58,500 bases of DNA from Cristatella mucedo (lineage: Eukaryota > Bryozoa > Phylactolaemata > Cristatellidae). How positions within the stretch are numbered: the first letter of the stretch is position 1; the number at the start of each line of letters is the position of its first letter. This document shows, one piece after another, positions 1 through 12,059 of the stretch. Below the pieces are notes generated by a model, which was not told the DNA's origin, searched no databases, and saw only the letters and a program-made list of their open reading frames with translations. Both the position numbers and the translations under genes were made by a program. The stretch covers positions 2,499,001 to 2,557,500 of the forward strand of contig WPIO01000049.1 of the NCBI GenBank assembly GCA_009760855.2. The letters are read 5' to 3'.

Positions 1-542
1 TAACCATTATCCATTGTCGAAATGGACTGGCTAATTAGGCAGCACACAGATTACCGAGTGTTTGAAAAGCTCTCTACTGTCGTTGCTCCAGATATCTACC
101 TCATACTCTGGACTATAGAGGTGGTTAATATGGTGGTGCAAATGGCTAATCTAAAGCCCTAGCGCTACGCAGGCATAAAAAGCCTCGTTCTTGAAAAGTG
201 TCTAGTCTCTGCTGATAAAGTGCAAGTTCCCTAAGGATGTGAGAGTGGTGCGATTGTGTGCATTTACTCTAAAGTTTTGCTAAGAAGTTTTAGCTTCCAA
301 GTTGTCGAGATTTGATATTTGATCACTGTCAGAGATCAAACATTGTCCTTTGTATAAGTCACAAGACTACAATATCAAGTGGCTCTCTGTGACGTTTTCT
401 TTAACATCATGCCATAATTGGTGAAATGAATTCATCATTACAATCTAGCAGCTACTTGCAGCTTTTCAAAAATGTGGAGCTCTGATGATTCATTGCACTT
501 ATTTGTATAGACATCTACATATTTGCCCACATCTGTATCTAC

Positions 543-548
<6 letters not shown>
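1..548. other. Unannotated stretch
   Basis: Ordinary mixed-composition sequence with stops in all frames. I recognise no gene, repeat family or RNA here. If the minus-strand gene ending at 1119 continues, a further exon could lie here or beyond the left edge, but I found no convincing acceptor. Confidence 0.4.
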
Positions 549-589
<41 letters not shown>

Positions 590-597
590 TGTGTGTA
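549..597. repeat. (TG)n microsatellite
   Basis: About 20 uninterrupted TG units followed by a short impure TG tail. The Cys-Val reading frame over it is an artefact of the repeat. Confidence 0.97.
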
Positions 598-711
598 TGC
601 ATTTGCATATGTAGCAGAAAAAAACAGACTGTTCAGCTTTCACCTCATTTGCAGAGGGCAGAGGCTCAACCGATTGACTAAAAGACTGCTCTCAAGTTGG
701 ATCTCACCAGG

Positions 712-733
712 CAGCGACAGCAGCAGCAGCAGT
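712..733. repeat. Short CAG-rich tract with a minus-strand donor-like site
   Basis: A CAG-rich tract (four to five units in a row). On the minus strand it is followed directly by CTG|GTGAGA, a fair splice-donor match. It could end a small downstream exon of the minus-strand gene, but no matching acceptor stands out, so no exon is called. Confidence 0.4.
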
Positions 734-990
734 GTCCGGCTAATGCTTATGTTCCTCGGGGGCAGTCAATTAAAGACGATCAGCTTACAGCATAGCCCTG
801 GCATTAGCGCTAGGTAGTTTTTGCCTGCCGGAAAAAAGACACCAATAGCATTGCCTGCTGGCCATCCTCTGTCTATAGCTGATAGTGGGTAGGGGATGGG
901 GTGCACTTGTTCAATGCAAGCAACAGACTTAGAATAGAGAACTTGACTATTCGTGACACGAGCAGCCTGTGGTGCATCCTGGGCTGCCAA

Positions 991-1040
991 TGTTGCTGCT
1001 GCTGCTGCCGTCGAATCGTTAAGCAGCAGCAGCAGCAACA
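991..1040. repeat. CTG/CAG inverted repeat (hairpin-forming)
   Basis: A 17-bp arm at 991-1007 (TGTTGCTGCTGCTGCTG) is matched perfectly by its reverse complement at 1024-1040, with a 16-base spacer. Both arms are trinucleotide tracts in opposite orientation. The site lies just downstream of exon 3 of the minus-strand gene, so it would be intronic. Confidence 0.9.
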
Positions 1041-1118
1041 GCAGATGCAACTGCAAACGCAACAGCGGCAGAAGCAGTGGGACTGGCAGCCGAAGCTCAT
1101 TGCTTGAGTGATACTCAC

Positions 1119-1416
1119 CGATTGCTTAGATCGGATCCTGGATTCCTTATTTGCACCGCTACTTCCGCCACTGCAGCCACCACCTCCATCGTCTTCCGGC
1201 CGCTGGCTGACGAGCAGCTTCCGGGGAAAGCGTGGCGAAAGCGAGAACTTGCGCACGACCTTGGTGCTGCGCTTCTCCCCAGCAGCCGCAGCAGCAGCCG
1301 CCTGGGGCTGCGCGTCGGGCCAGAGTGCGAGCTCGATGCGAGGTGGTAGTGGAAGCTTCGGCAGCGGCCCGATCGGAGAGATGCTGCAATCGCACTCAGC
1401 ACCGGCGACTGCCATC
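1119..1416 (-). CDS. Exon 3 of a minus-strand Ser/Ala-rich gene (unknown function)
   Basis: This is a 298-base exon: one base completing a split codon, then 99 codons. The acceptor is a pyrimidine-rich stretch ending CTTCTTGACAG before 1416; the donor is TCG|GTGAGTATC after 1119, close to ideal. The entering phase (one base, completing AG|G, Arg) fits the two-base overhang left by exon 2, and the exit is phase 0. Residues in order: a Cys-containing start, a Pro/Leu stretch (SPIGPLPKLPLPPRIELALW), a seven-Ala run, a basic Ser-containing segment (KVVRKFSLSPRFPRKLL), then an acidic and Gly-rich end. The basic segment looks like a kinase or 14-3-3 target, but that is inference. I do not recognise the family. 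The exit donor implies at least one more exon to the left. Confidence 0.55.
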
Positions 1417-2457
1417 CTGTCAAGAAGCAATCCTCGGTCAGCGGCTTCTGGTGCACCGACGGCAGCCGAGCAATGTGTCTTCAGTGCAGCTGGAGATTTG
1501 CTAGCCACTGGGCAGCAGCAGCCAGCGGCAGCAGCAGCTTCGGAGGCTTTCCGCTCCTCGTCCCTTTGGCGGCCACTAGAGCAGCTTCGGTCCGCCGAGC
1601 AGCAGCAACAGCAGCAGCAGCAGCAAACGTATGCTTAACGAGATGGCTGGGCAGCGACGACGGGCCAAGGTCTCCTCTTGTCGTCGTCGTGTGGCTCTCT
1701 GCTGTGCGGCAGAGCCGCCGGTGCTCCTCGCCGGCAGTCACTGTGGTGGTCGCAGCAACTGTGGCTGCCTGCTGCCCCCATTGCTTCTGCTGCTGCTGCA
1801 GCAGCTGCCGCCGAGCTGGTGCACCAGCGATTGATGCCTGGCACGCCGAGCAATGGTGCGGAGCGCCAGACAATAGAGGAAGGGCACCGTAATAAAGGTG
1901 GCTCGTTCCCTCTTTCTAAGCCAGCCGGCCCTAGCGGCTCACAGGCCGAGTAGCCCAGTCAGACAATGCGAATTTCTCAGGGGGAGCAGGCCAGAACTGG
2001 AAACGAGGTCGACGGCTGCTAACTGCCAGGAAGGGGAGTGGCAGGAAGCAGAGGGCTGGTATCGCATCGAGCAGGATTGCATGAGGCTGACACTGGCCGA
2101 GAGCTGGCTGCGAGCCGACTGCATGTTGCTGCTGACGTGAGATGACCTGCGGTGAGAGCTAACAGAGCTGGGCCATGGCCACCAGCGAAAAGACTGTGAC
2201 AGTCGGACCTCTGTCAGACGGTCGTGTGCTAGCTGGCCTCCAGCCCGGTAGATTCTCCGGAAAAAAATACAAGCTGATTTAACGGCCTCTTTTGTGAAAC
2301 GGCAGACGAGCCCTTAAAGGCTATAACCATCGCTTGCAGCTGCAATAAAGGGTCTCGGGATTCGAGGAAACAACCTCAGGACCTCTCGCTCTCGAAAAGC
2401 AATCGCCTTACCTCGTGGGCCATAGAAAAGTGCTAACGCCAAGGGCTTGGCTCCTCT
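1417..2457. other. GC- and CAG/CTG-rich intron sequence
   Basis: Between exons 3 and 2. The first 700 bases are GC-rich with several short CAG/CTG runs (for example 1598-1624 and 1787-1806), which keep frames open on both strands. No frame here has both a good splice site and sensible composition, so I call intron. After about 2150 there is nothing I recognise. Confidence 0.45.
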
Positions 2458-3060
2458 GTGCCTAGCACCTCAATGCCTAGCATCGGTTTCAGCCTCGTCG
2501 TACTATCTCCGGGTCCTGTAGGAACAGTAAATTTGCTTTTCCATTCCTCTGCTTACAAACCCTTGGCGACAGAAGCTGTGGCTCTGCAGATCCTAAACTT
2601 CGGAACTCGATTCCACAATTCTTGCGAAACGACACCTGCCGAGCTGGTGTGGTCCAGCGGTTAAGGTGTTCGCGTCGACCAAGGTCTGGCTGAGGTCTTG
2701 GGCTCGAGTTCCGAGGCATGTGTGAAGTGCCAGAATAGAGATTAAGTTCTCTTGGGGCACTATACAAATGAATTGTATTTATTTATTTATTTACTCTCCA
2801 ACTGCCGACGATGGCGAATTCTTTCCAGCCGTCCTAAACAGCTACTTGCATGCTACTCGCTATCTCAACTGCTCTTCTGACGCTGCTATGCTTCTCACTT
2901 TCTCTTTGTTGCATGAGATGAAGTCTGTTGGCTACCGAATGCGTTCCGAAAGCCTCTTAGGCTGTGAGTGCTCCATACAAAACTCTCCCAAGTAACACCC
3001 ACATAGTCTTTTCGGCTTTGCGGAGTTAGAGACTGAGATGCATTAGATTATATTACATTC
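2458..3060 (+). mobile_element. LINE-Y 3' fragment, split by a SINE-X
   Basis: A 5'-truncated copy of LINE-Y, a CR1/L2-like non-LTR element. The first part (about 2458-2635) encodes the end of the reverse transcriptase region (Arg-Ser-Phe and Ile-Pro-Gln-Phe type segments, frameshifted). The second part (about 2794-3060) carries the C-terminal peptide containing SVGYRMRSESLLGCE and the 3' untranslated region, ending in an impure ATTACATT tail. Both parts align with the copies at 43.4 and 48.4 kb. The gap between them is exactly filled by a SINE-X. The copy is dead and lies in the intron of the minus-strand gene. Confidence 0.8.
2636..2793 (+). mobile_element. SINE-X copy inside LINE-Y
   Basis: A tRNA-derived SINE. 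The head contains an A-box-like TGGTCCAGCGGTTAAGG and a B-box-like GGGCTCGAGTTCCGAGG. A short body leads to the tail seen also in LINE-X (AGAGATTAAGTTCTCTTGGG, then the GGCACTATACAAATGAATT type ending) and an ATTT repeat. It interrupts LINE-Y between bases that are adjacent in the other LINE-Y copies. Confidence 0.8.
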
Positions 3061-3561
3061 TAAGAAAGGAAGTCCTTCTCGAAGCTTTGACCGGGAGTGG
3101 TAAGGCGCAGCCGGTTGCCTAAATTCGTAGCCCGAGCTCGGAAAGGTCGCTGCGGTGCAGATAGGTACCGCAGCTCCGAGTCAATTGGTCCAATGTGGCT
3201 GCTGGCCCGTCCTTCGCATGTAGCCTCTCGAACGCACGAAAAGGGGAAGATGTAGATTACCCTTTTATTTTGCCATTTCTTGCCCTAGCAGGCATGTGCA
3301 CTCGCGAATGTGCAGCGAGTCATGGATTGTGGGCGCTGACGCAGAAATACGGACCGTGGAGCGATCAAACCGCAACACGCTAGAACTCGAGAAACTGCTG
3401 CATGCTGCTCGACAGCTTTTCAGTGGCCGAACAAGAACTTAGCAACGCTCGACCAGTACAGGGCTGGTGAGTGACTCACTGTGTCAGGGACCTTCGCTTC
3501 TGCTGCTCAAGTCCGTTCGTCGACTTCAGTCGTCGACGAGTTCGCCAGGCCGGCAAATTAA
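3061..3561. other. Unannotated intron sequence
   Basis: Mixed composition, no recognised repeat and no convincing reading frame. Confidence 0.4.
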
Positions 3562-3715
3562 TGCCGAGCTAGTTTGGTCCAGTGGTTTAAGGTGCTCACC
3601 CCGACCAAGGTCAGTCTGAGGTCATGGGCTCGAGCCCCGAGGCATATTTGAAGCGCCTGAATAGAGATTACGTTCTCTTAGGGCGCTATAGAAATGAATT
3701 ATATTATTAATGCAA
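3562..3715 (+). mobile_element. SINE-X copy
   Basis: About 85% like the copy at 2636 by eye. It has the same tRNA-like head (A-box region TGGTCCAGTGGTTTAAGG, B-box region GGGCTCGAGCCCCGAGG) and the same LINE-X-type tail, ending in an ATTATATTATT tract. It appears complete. Confidence 0.82.
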
Positions 3716-3954
3716 TTTCCTGGGCAGATTTGAATTCGGATTAAGATGTTCTTTCGGGCACGGTACCTTGCTTTTCCTTGAATTTAAGGTTTCCCAAAAT
3801 CGCTTCCGTTGGTCACTAACCAGAAGCTTGCGACATTGATTTTATTTGTGTACTCAGCAGTTGTGCATCGGTGGCAAGAGTCTGATTGCGTTTGTTGTTC
3901 GTCATACCCCTACCAATCCTTACTATTAGGGCATTATGCTTACTAAAACCGTGT

Positions 3955-4105
3955 GCTGCCTTGGCCAAAGAGTTAGTGCAGTTATTCCTAATTGCACAAG
4001 GGTTACACGGGAAAAGTTCCTACTCCGACGACAATTGATGGCTTACACAGCTGAATAAAGACAATCTTCTCTTAGGGCGCTATACAAAGGAATTATACAG
4101 TTATG
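3955..4105 (+). mobile_element. Degenerate SINE-X remnant
   Basis: The last 50 bases carry the shared tail (TCTTCTCTTAGGGCGCTATA followed by ACAAAGGAATTATA). The upstream part keeps only a vague A-box-like TTGGCCAAAGAGTTAG and a B-box-like GTTCCTACTCCGACG. Confidence 0.5.
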
Positions 4106-5876
4106 TCAGCAGCCGCAGTAAGTCGGAGGTTCGTGTGATTTTCTATGGTAAGCCAAGATCATTCTTCAGCCCCATAGAGAGCTAGTAAGCGTCTATTGTT
4201 GCGCGAGCTCAGCCACAGGCAGGACGTGGTTCGAAGCGCTCAACGATTGGAAGGGATGGGAATAGAAGGAAATGTCTCTGCTCTCACGCGTTCTCTGATG
4301 AAGAGGAACATTTCAGGAATCTCAGGAAAATGCTAATCGGGTATGTACTTGTCAGATGCACGACTGAGAAAAATTAAGTACAGCTGTTAGTCAGTCAGAA
4401 TGTGAACGGAAGTTTGTAGCAGGCTCAGTTTAGCATTATTATTATTAGGATCACGACGCACAGTCACTTTCTACTGCCTCCATGCTCGAACATAACACCA
4501 GGCTGAGCCTGTCTTTCTTTTGCCGTCGCATAGCGACAGCTCTTTTAGATTTGTCTTTCCGAAAGTTTCAAGTCAGCAATGCACTTACTAATTCTTTCCA
4601 AATTATGTCTTGCCATTTTACTTGGCTTGCACCTAATTTTAAAGGCACCAACTACGTGTTCAGCCATTCGTAGGTACTTCCGGGTGCTTCGCAGCCGAGC
4701 TCTCGCATGACGATCGTCTCGTGGACACGCCTAAAATTACCAGGGGATAAGCGTACTGGCCGCCGACCGAAGCATGAGCAATGGTCGTAGCTTGACGGAA
4801 AATTTGCAATTGTAAATGCCAATTTTCACTCACGAAGTTCCGCCTGGATTCGATTCCCGCCCAGGAAATGCAAAGCCGAGGCCTTGCATAGAGCACTGAA
4901 CCGCTGGAGGCCAAAGGATTATTATCTCTAGGCAAAATTGCATGCCGGAACGTCAGCGATATGCCCGAAGCGGTTCATCAGGCCGCTCCTCATTTTGGAA
5001 ATGCCTTAAGCCGAAGGCTGAAGAAAAGGTTTCAAGCGTAAAAAGGGGACAGGTTCAGGAGGTTGCTTAATTGCGAGGCTATTGGAAAACACGGCTGGTA
5101 AGTTTTGGTTCCTTTTCGGGACATCTATTACTGGGATTGCATCGAACAGCGTTTCAGTTTTTGTGTTTCCTCAGCGAGTCCGACGAGTGAATAAGGTATT
5201 TTTTGGCCCCGAGTCTGCATGCCCGTGCGCGATTGCAGCGTTAACGGTTGCTAGTACCTGCTCAGCACTAGTGAAGACCTCCGATGTGCAATGACGATGC
5301 TCGGCACTAGTAAATGCTGTTAGAGATACAAATGCCCCTTGCCTTCGGCACCGACAAGGATGCTGGACATGACCTATACCACTATACAATGACGAAATGT
5401 AGAATCGCGAAAGCCATAAGTACATTTAAGACCCGCTTTTCTCACCTCAAATTGAGCTGATACGGTAGGTCAGACCCGAAAATATGAGAAAGTAGATATT
5501 TTGCTTGCCGACTCTGAGCGGTCTCACTCTCTGGACGTCAACGGCTAGGCCAACAAGTTTTCAGCGTTCCTCGTTGAAGCAATTTCTCATGTTCCTATTG
5601 TCCATTGCTCTGAAGAGCTCCCTCCGACTAAAGCAATTGTTGATTCGAAACCTGTGACATTCCCTAATAAGCAGCTACCTTAAGAAAGTCTAGTAAAAAG
5701 AGCTCGTCTGCTGAAGACCTCCCCATACGTAGCACTTGCGAAGTCTTTGTGGCATTTCGGTGTCATGGAGATTCATTCCATTACATAATTAAGGTACAAA
5801 AGTGCAGCAGGTCAATCGAATGAGAGAGCATTTGAAGTATGGAGTAGCAGCCCTAGAGTTAATTGCCAGCACCCGT
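4106..5876. other. Long unannotated intron stretch
   Basis: About 1.8 kb in which I recognise no gene or repeat family. A lone B-box-like GGATTCGATTCCCGCCC at about 4850 has no believable A-box at the right distance. Confidence 0.4.
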
Positions 5877-5884
5877 ATGTGTGT

Positions 5885-5939
<55 letters not shown>

Positions 5940-6054
5940 CGTGCGTGTGCATATGTGTGTGTGTGTGTGTGTGTGTGCGAGCGTGCGTGTGCATATGTGT
6001 GTGTGTGTGTGTGTGTGCGAGCGTGCGTGTGCATTTGTGTGTGTGTGTGTGTGC
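5877..6054. repeat. (TG)n with a higher-order 40-42 bp pattern
   Basis: TG runs punctuated three times by the same block, GCGAGCGTGCGTGTGCATAT (last copy ends CATTT). The blocks begin at 5935, 5977 and 6017, spacings of 42 and 40 bp. Confidence 0.95.
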
Positions 6055-6349
6055 TTTTGTCTTCAGAATGCAAAAGTTTCATTGGAGCTTGCAGTGCGAA
6101 TAGTTGATGAGTGAATGCACTGTCAGTGAGACTTTTTTCGGAAGCAGTGATGGCCACTTCAATAAAATAAAGAAATAGTGTGTGTATGGTGTGGAAGGAT
6201 CTTCTAATTTGGGATGAAGCGTCACTGAACAGCACATTTACGATTAGCATCGATTGCGTAGAGAGTTTCCAGGAGCAGCTGGCCACGTAGGCTACGTAGG
6301 CAAAGAGCTGCTTCCACTTGCTGCTTCCGAGCCATGACTATCAGATAGC

Positions 6350-7734
<1,385 letters not shown>

Positions 7735-7829
<95 letters not shown>
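7735..7829. repeat. (GA)n followed by (CAGA)n
   Basis: About 33 GA units then seven CAGA units; a compound purine-rich microsatellite 130 bases from the donor of exon 2. Confidence 0.97.
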
Positions 7830-7957
7830 GGTGCAGTGGTGGTGAAGAAGGCAAAAAGGTAATAAGCTGGAAGGTGCTGGTGTAATTGGCAGGAAAGACG
7901 TGGTAATTATCAGTGAAAGAAAAAGCATCGACTACCATAGGAAAAAGCATTGGTTAC

Positions 7958-9741
7958 CTTTCGTTGTGTCCACACCACTTGCCTTCCCTCGATGACCTTC
8001 CTGCCATAACCGACGGCATCAGTGATGCATCTGCACACTCGGCTACGAAGAGCTTGCTGGTGTCGCCGAACATCTTCATGCCGCCCCTGCTGCCGACACC
8101 ACCCTGGCACCCACTCCACTGCTCGCACCGGCTGCCGACATGTTGGCTCGCTGTGGCAGGGCCATGCAAAGGAGACGCCGAACCCGGCGAGCCGACTGAG
8201 CCTGCTGCAGCAGTGGCCACCGCTGCCTCGAAGATGCCGGCCGGTGCTTCGGCCGGCAGTGCTAGCCGGCTGGCCGAACCGCCGCAGTGCTTGGCGTGCA
8301 TTGCGTCGAGCAGCGTCGGCGCTGCCGAGGACGATGCCAGTGGCACATTGTCGTGCACACCGGCCGCCGTCCCAATCCGTAAGTAGGTCGCCGACCTAGC
8401 GGCCCTCACGAGCTTAGAGCCGTCGTGCGCACTTCCGACTGTTACTATGGCAGTGGCGGTAGTGCACGAGACAGCCAGCCTAGGCAAGGAAGCTCCATCT
8501 AACCGGCCCGCAGCCTCCAATGACGACGACGGCTGTTGGCTGCTACTGCTTTCGCCAGCTCTTGCCCGTACCGCTGCCGCTCTGCAGTCGGGGGCAGGAG
8601 CGAGCGAGTGGCGGCGGCTGCTGCTGCTAAAGCTGTAGCTTTTGCAAGGGCTGAGGTCACAGCTGCTGCTGTCATTTAGCGCAGCTGACGCGTCGCATCG
8701 GCTGTCGAAGTCAGATTGGCCGTCGCTCTCAGTGTCCGTCGGTGCCACGCCTGAGGTGGTACTGACGCTGGCCGACTGCAAAGCTTGGTGAAGCTGAGCA
8801 GAGGACGAACAGTAGCTGACTCCACCAGCCGCACTCGTCGAGTTGAAGTCGATGTGACCGGTCCGGACAGCCAGAGTGCTGCCACTGCGACTGCAAGCTT
8901 GGTTTGGTACTTCCTGTGAGTCCCATTTCCTGTTTGGCAACAGGGCTGCGCCTACGGCTTTGCAGTCTCCGTTAGCCTGGGAAGCAGCGGTAGGGTAGGA
9001 GGCGACAGCTACGCTGAAGGCCCGGGCTGCAGCCGATGCTGTCACTGCCACGGGCATGCAGCCGCTGCAGCCACAGTCGCGCTTGTGCCACACACTGGCA
9101 GGACTCGTGGCACTGGAAGCAGGAAGTGAAATGGCACCACTCCAGCTGCCGCAAGCTTGCTGGAGAGCCGCTTTCGGTCGAGGCTGACCTTTCCGAGGTG
9201 AACGAGCAGAGTCATTTCCGCCTCCGCCGTTCGAGAGCCGTTGCTCTGCCGCAGGCTGCGGCCCCTGCTCGCTCGAAAGCGGCCAAAGCTGGCCCGGAAG
9301 AGGCATCAGGGACATGCAGGATGCAGCCGGAGCGAGTACTTCTCCTGATGCAGCGGCCTCGTTGCCGCGGCCCGCAGCTGTCACCAAGAGGCTGCCACCG
9401 CTGCACTGGTAGAGGCTGCCGCCGCCGCAGCTTCTGCTATCGCCTCTGGAGTCGTGGCTGTGGCATGCCGGCTGCCGCTCTCCGACGAAGGAGGCAAGCA
9501 GGATACGCTCGATGCCGTCAATTTTTTGGTATCCTCGGCAACAGCAGCAGCAGCAGTGCTGGAACTGGCCTGACCAATGCAGCCCAGTCAAACCAGGGTG
9601 GCCGCTTCCGTGGCCGCCACTGCTGCAGCTGCTGCAGCTGCTGCTGCTCCTGCTCGTGCTGCCTGCCCACCGTGTAGCCGCGATCGACGAACACTGTGCA
9701 CAGACAGCGAGGCTGCCGACGACTCCTCGAGCTCGCGTCTC
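7958..9741 (-). CDS. Exon 2 (large) of a minus-strand Ser/Ala-rich gene
   Basis: A 1784-base exon, 594 codons plus two bases, open throughout. The acceptor is pyrimidine-rich and ends GTTCCTCACAG before 9741, phase 0. The donor is GAAAG|GTAACC after 7958, leaving two bases of an Arg codon that exon 3 completes. The protein part is low in complexity: Ser runs near its start, a six-Cys run about 65 residues in, Gly- and Ala-rich stretches, an acidic Ser/Asp segment in the middle (TDTESDGQSDFDSRCD), a Ser-rich basic site (SSSSRRHSLAP) and an Ala-rich end before KMFGDTSKLFVAE. I see no folded domain, membrane segment or signal peptide and no family resemblance. It looks like an intrinsically disordered regulatory or scaffold region. 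GC-rich sequence also leaves other frames partly open, so coding status is inferred from length and splice phases. Confidence 0.6.
8235..8258. repeat. Perfect 9-bp GC palindrome within exon 2
   Basis: TGCCGGCCG at 8235-8243 and CGGCCGGCA at 8250-8258 with a six-base loop. It would form a very stable hairpin in the mRNA. It encodes part of the Ala/Pro-rich end of exon 2. Confidence 0.85.
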
Positions 9742-10845
9742 CTGTGAGGAACGAATGCAGAGCCTCGTCTTGGGGACTGGACTTGGGTGGTGCAATTGCT
9801 CGGCGCATCATCAAGGGTGCTCGCCGGCACTTTGCAGCAGCCGAGATGCTATCCCGCACCCTTCCGCCCCACCGATGTTACATCGGCTCCGAGGCCCTCC
9901 CTCCCAACCCCGAGGAAGGCTGCGTTCTTTGCTGCTTCTCATAAGAAAAAAAAATAAAATATGCCCTCGTTTCAATCATCTGCTCTCAGGGAACTGGAAA
10001 GCGAGCAGAGACTTTGCTAGGCGCCTGCCTCCGGCTGGCGCTATGCCCTCTTGGGTCGCATGCTAGTCATAAAGGACGGCATTCACGTGGACTGGGTCAA
10101 ATGCAGTGATGCATCGCACAGGGGCCTGGTGGCCGAGTCACCGAGCGATTTCCTTCGAAGGACAACGGTTGCTGCAGCTCCACACCCCCCAGGCACCGGC
10201 CGTGCCGGCACTCAGGCTGTGTGTTGGAATGATCTCCCCTCTTCCTTTTCTGCTCCCTGCAAAATGCAACAACTACTGCCACCGCCGAGGAATGACCCCG
10301 ACTCCGGTGAAATTTACTCAACCCCAGCCAAGCGTGACGTAGTCGTGGAATGCGTTCGCCTCCTAACTGCAGCACTTAAGAATTGGGGAACCGATTCAGT
10401 TCTTAGCCGCAGGCCACAGGAGGCCACAGGGCCATCAACTAGGGCGTTTCAGCGACAGCTGCACTAACTGCAACCGATCAACCGACCAACTGCACCAACT
10501 TCCTTCGCCGAATGACCATGCAAGGAGGTACAGATACATTTCGCACACGTCGAATCATCTGCTAGCGAGCGAGCGAGCGAGCGACCTTAGTGGAAGGGAA
10601 TGCAGGTGGCCACTGTTGCTGTACCGGTAGCTCGTAGCCTTTCCAGTTGGCACTTTTCTCGAACCTGCTCAAAGTGTCTCTGTGACCGATGCCTGGCGCT
10701 TGCACAGTGGACACCACGCCCGCGCCGGAGGTGCTCGGCTGCTCTCCGTGGTCTGTCGACCGCGGACTGAATTCTCACTGTGCAAACCCTAAAGTGAACT
10801 AGACTAACATAAGTTAACGGTCGCTTGCCCAGCAGCTGACACATA
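9742..10845. other. Intron 1 sequence, GC-rich at its edge
   Basis: From the acceptor of exon 2 leftwards in gene terms. It contains a short (GAGC)n at 10564-10583. Several overlapping open frames are present on both strands without splice support. Nothing else recognised. Confidence 0.4.
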
Positions 10846-10930
10846 TCGCACGTCTCGTCACCGACCTGCACTGGCTCCCAGTCAAGCAACGCAGCCACTT
10901 CAAGGTCACTTACTTTGCTCCATAGCCGAG
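10846..10930 (+). mobile_element. LINE-X reverse transcriptase fragment
   Basis: Reads as a Thr-Asp-Leu-His-Trp-Leu-Pro-Val-Lys-Gln-Arg segment followed by HFKV, matching the region after the polymerase domain in the copies at 30.2 and 50.5 kb (TDLHWLPVKQR type). Short, with no flanking element left. Confidence 0.6.
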
Positions 10931-11033
10931 TAAAGCCGCCTCGTAGGCCAACGATTAGTCCAGGCAGCCGAGGTATCGTGAAAAACTCCCCTTAGCCAGC
11001 CGGCGTCCTTAATTAAGTGCCGGCCGCGAGGAG

Positions 11034-11056
11034 GAGGTAGGTAGGTAGGTAGGTAG
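11034..11056. repeat. (GTAG)n microsatellite
   Basis: Five to six tandem GTAG units next to a GAG-rich stretch. Confidence 0.9.
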
Positions 11057-11286
11057 AAGACTGGCGCCCCTTTTATCCCCCACTCGAAACCCACCCACAA
11101 ATAGGTTTGCAGCCTCCGAAATATTTTCCCTCGGTGAGTCCTCATCGTTCCTCTCAGAGTCAGCCTGTTGAGCCATTCCAGAGACTTTCTCGGGCTTCCT
11201 GAGTGGGGAGGGCTGGCTCGTCGGCTGGCTTCTATTGGGGGGGGGAGCAATAGGCTGGGCTTCCTGGCAGGGGAGGTAGAAATGCT

Positions 11287-11324
11287 GCATTCAGACGCAG
11301 CATACTTAAGCTGCGTCTGAATGC
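11287..11324. repeat. Perfect 15-bp inverted repeat
   Basis: GCATTCAGACGCAGC at 11287-11301 and its exact reverse complement at 11310-11324, loop ATACTTAA. It stands alone in unremarkable intron DNA, with no polypurine or trinucleotide pattern to explain it. Confidence 0.92.
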
Positions 11325-11752
11325 TGAATATTAATTGCGAAAAACTACACTGGGTGCTGGGCCAAGTCGAACGGTTTTTTAGGCGGCGAAATTAGGACGC
11401 ATATAACGTATTCCGCGACTTGACCGGTCAACCGAACTAGATCTCGGTCGAGAGAGCCGGAATCTTATTGACCGGCATATACAGTACGCGGCGGCAGCAT
11501 CGAGGATGCAGCTGCCCTTGCCCTGGCCTTGACCTGCTATCGGGCGAATACAGCAGATCGGCACTCGGCACGAATCGTCTAATGTACTTCCACATTATCC
11601 AAGGAATTGTACCGCCAAATTATACCACCAGTCTTAGGCTCCTCGCGAACCTTTCACTCGGGATTCACGAGCTTCGATCCGAGCTAAATGGATACTGGAT
11701 GCTGTAGATGGGTTATGAATAGATAATAATATACATACCAGTTTATTCGTGG

Positions 11753-11753
<1 letters not shown>
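11325..11753. other. Unannotated intron stretch
   Basis: Mixed composition; no repeat or gene recognised. Confidence 0.4.

Positions 11754-11795
<42 letters not shown>
11754..11795. repeat. (TA)n microsatellite
   Basis: About 20 uninterrupted TA units. Confidence 0.97.
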
Positions 11796-11798
<3 letters not shown>

Positions 11799-12059
11799 CC
11801 AAGACCAAGGAGCCCCCACTATAAAGGAGAGGATGCCAACGCCTTCCTGCCTCCCAGGCTCTGCAACTGCATGCAGTTAGGCACTGGTATACAGGCGTTG
11901 AATTGGTTCATTGCTAGCAGACAAGACGCTTGCAGTTGGCGCCAAAAATCTGCATCTCTTCGGTCGCGAGTGCTACAATATTAATAATTATTGATATATT
12001 AGTACAATCGTAATGATATGTTCACATCAAATTCAATCTTTGGCTCTTGCAGATCCTTT

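Noticed and set aside
694-733. Small terminal exon of the minus-strand gene
   Set aside because: CTG|GTGAGA is a fair donor, but the possible acceptor (AAGCATTAG) lacks a pyrimidine tract and the exon would be about 32 bases. Too weak to call.
1108-1638. Plus-strand 176-codon frame opposite exon 3
   Set aside because: GC- and CAG-rich DNA keeps it open. It has no splice sites in phase, whereas the minus strand does.
4795-4870. tRNA-like sequence with B-box GGATTCGATTCCCGCCC
   Set aside because: No A-box at a suitable distance and no stems; one B-box match alone is expected by chance.
8022-8399. Plus-strand frames opposite exon 2
   Set aside because: Shorter than the 594-codon minus frame and without paired splice sites.
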